The position numbers and the translations under genes were made by a program. The notes beneath the pieces are model-generated. The model was not told the origin of the DNA, did not search any database, and saw only the letters and a list, made by a program, of their open reading frames with translations. From NCBI RefSeq assembly GCF_000482485.1, contig NZ_KI519435.1, forward strand, positions 272,023-336,022: a stretch of DNA of 64,000 nucleotides, in the 5' to 3' direction. How positions within the stretch are numbered: the stretch's first letter is position 1; each line of letters opens with the position of its first letter. This document shows, in pieces, positions 62,671-64,000 of the stretch. The DNA comes from Paucisalibacillus globulus DSM 18846. Lineage in GTDB: Bacteria; Bacillota; Bacilli; Bacillales; Amphibacillaceae.

Positions 62671-63393
62671 CTAAAACCCTTGAAAGTCCCCGAAAATTGG
62701 TTGTAATAAAGAATTGATCAGTGTAAATTTATCAAAAAACAGAATAATACCCATTACTATCATAATTCCGCCGCCAACCTTCATGAAGATACCTGTATAT
62801 TTCTTCACCCATTTGAATTTAGTAATGAAAAATGCCATTAAGAGAAATGGAATACTAAAACCCAAAATATAAGCGGACATATACCAGATTCCCATTGATG
62901 GGTTAGCACCTACAAGCGCTAATGTAGCAGCTAATATTGGGCCCATACATGGTGTCCAACCTACCGCAAAGGCTAATCCAATTACCATTGTACCGACATA
63001 CCCAGTCGGTTTATTTTGGACATTAAGTTTATGATCCTTCATCAAAAACTTAGGCTGGAATACGCCAAGTGTAATTAACCCGAAAAATACAATTAATATT
63101 GCTCCAAGTTGCCTAATTAAATCTCCATATTGAAAGTACCAGGTTTCTATTAACGTTGCGCTTCCCGTTGATCCTAATCCCAATACTATATAAATGATTG
63201 AAAATCCTATTAAAAAGAAAATCGTATGAGTTATAGCCTTTCGTTGCCCCTTCAATTTACCATCTTGTATCTCCGTTACACTCATCCCTGTAATATAGGA
63301 TAAAAACGCTGGATATAACGGAAACACACAAGGAGAAACAAAGGATAAAATACCTGCACTAAATGCTAATAAAATAGAAATATCTGCCTGCAT
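62671..63393 (-). CDS. ccdA: Cytochrome c biogenesis protein CcdA
   Basis: A 240-residue membrane protein with six helices. Two redox cysteines are in FVSPCVFPLYPAFLSYITG and GWTPCMGPILAATL, the CcdA/DsbD signature. It carries electrons from cytosolic thioredoxin across the membrane to cytochrome c or spore-envelope thiol enzymes. It is a single gene with its own terminator. Confidence 0.95.
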   Translation of the reverse strand: MQADISILLAFSAGILSFVSPCVFPLYPAFLSYITGMSVTEIQDGKLKGQRKAITHTIFFLIGFSIIYIVLGLGSTGSATLIETWYFQYGDLIRQLGAILIVFFGLITLGVFQPKFLMKDHKLNVQNKPTGYVGTMVIGLAFAVGWTPCMGPILAATLALVGANPSMGIWYMSAYILGFSIPFLLMAFFITKFKWVKKYTGIFMKVGGGIMIVMGIILFFDKFTLINSLLQPIFGDFQGF

Positions 63394-63557
63394 TATGAAA
63401 ACCTCAGCTCTCTAATAATTTAAAGTTCTCCAAATAAATACTAACACAGTTCGACTCATTAAAAAGGTTTTCAATTGAAAGTACATACTTTTGACACCAT
63501 TACAACCGTCTGCATGTTGAACAGAAAGGTCTACAATTATATTTATCATTGTTAAAC

Positions 63558-63594
63558 AACATGTACCCATGATGTAATATCATGGGTACATGTT
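63558..63594 (-). terminator. Hairpin after spoVR
   Basis: AACATGTACCCATGAT and ATCATGGGTACATGTT form a perfect 16-bp stem with a 5-nt loop. Confidence 0.75.
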
Positions 63595-63624
63595 ATAATT
63601 TCTATTTTTCAACCTCTAACAACA

Positions 63625-64000
63625 TTATCTCTTAAACACCCGGTCCCCATCATACGAATAAACCGTCAACTTATCATCCACATACGTCTCCATAAAAACC
63701 TTTCTACCCCATAATTGATAAATATAAGGCAACACATTTTCTAAATAGTGTAGGTCAAGCTCTGTCCCTTCATATCCATGCACCATGTATAATTCTCCAT
63801 TACGCATGTAATCCCCATCCACGACTGTAATAAATGGAAATCCTCCATTTACGCGCATCGATACTAACTGGTCGCGGATATTTTCATAGTCTTTATCAGA
63901 AATCCGGTAATAAGGACCTTGTTTTTCAAAAAGATACATATCCTCTTGTTCTACCAAGTCCTTAGTAAGGTAATTTCGAATAAAGGAGATGTCGGATTCA
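63625..64000 (-). CDS. spoVR: Stage V sporulation protein R, C-terminal part (partial)
   Basis: The frame stays open to the window edge; the in-frame TTG at 63957 is internal. About 125 residues are visible: [76 protein letters not shown] and [17 protein letters not shown], which match SpoVR C-termini. SpoVR affects spore cortex formation in the mother cell; the biochemical role is unclear. Confidence 0.93.
   Translation of the reverse strand, partial: ESDISFIRNYLTKDLVEQEDMYLFEKQGPYYRISDKDYENIRDQLVSMRVNGGFPFITVVDGDYMRNGELYMVHGYEGTELDLHYLENVLPYIYQLWGRKVFMETYVDDKLTVYSYDGDRVFKR

Overview
The window looks like a piece of chromosome from a spore-forming, low-GC member of the Bacillaceae, probably from the Oceanobacillus/Virgibacillus/Ornithinibacillus side of the family. 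The genus is an inference; no rRNA or marker gene is present to fix it. The evidence is the low G+C, AGGAGG-type ribosome binding sites, frequent TTG and GTG starts, spore genes (two SspH-type SASPs, SpoVR, a CwlC-like amidase), Spx, YpjP, YugP, a PhoP-type pst promoter and ECF sigma/anti-sigma pairs. No rRNA, tRNA, CRISPR array, prophage or intact insertion sequence was found.

Layout. 0-10 kb: the tail of an ECF sigma factor with its membrane anti-sigma, then single metabolic genes (CDGSH protein, FAH-family hydrolase, acetyltransferase, VOC and DJ-1 proteins, CwlC-like amidase, HAD phosphatase, guaC, spx). 10-14 kb: a CDP-alcohol phosphatidyltransferase, then an operon of an exported protein, a histidine kinase and a response regulator. 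14-20 kb: a five-gene peptide ABC importer in the order ATPase-ATPase-binding protein-permease-permease. 20-26 kb: YvbH-like, DUF4188 and PadR genes, an MFS transporter behind a 52-bp tandem repeat array, a PlcR-like RRNPP regulator with divergent micro-genes, and a DUF2089 operon. 26-35 kb: a LysM/beta-propeller protein, a chemoreceptor, pstSCAB under a PhoP-box promoter, a second 52-bp repeat array, and ypjP. 35-42 kb: two sspH genes, the fused wreck of three genes, DacC, a chemoreceptor with an ACG start, and an FMN reductase. 42-52 kb: a CNNM/CorC protein, TraB, an unusual Spx paralogue, YugP, a two-component system, a YkwD-like lipoprotein, an XRE protein with nine LAPF repeats, and a formate/nitrite transporter behind a perfect Fnr site. 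52-60 kb: two copies of a type I toxin-antitoxin locus flanking a lipoprotein/TPR cluster, an ArsR/MFS/cysteine-peptidase-like cluster and an ECF sigma gene with an early amber codon. 60-64 kb: arsRBC, ccdA and the 3' end of spoVR.

Most notable for follow-up: (1) the duplicated type I toxin-antitoxin loci at about 53.0-53.4 and 59.96-60.3 kb, each encoding a 35-37-residue membrane peptide, a self-sequestered ribosome binding site and a convergent antisense RNA with its own promoter; (2) the RRNPP regulator at 23.7-24.6 kb, with an exact PlcR-box match in its promoter and a divergent 26-codon peptide gene; (3) two arrays of a 52-bp hairpin-forming tandem repeat, both placed between divergent genes; (4) a set of decayed or altered genes (ECF sigma factor with amber codon 10, chemoreceptor with ACG start, PAP2-glycosyltransferase-methyltransferase fossil, an arsC fragment beside the second toxin, and an Spx paralogue lacking the second redox cysteine).

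All assignments come from reading the sequence and from memory of protein families. No database search was run.
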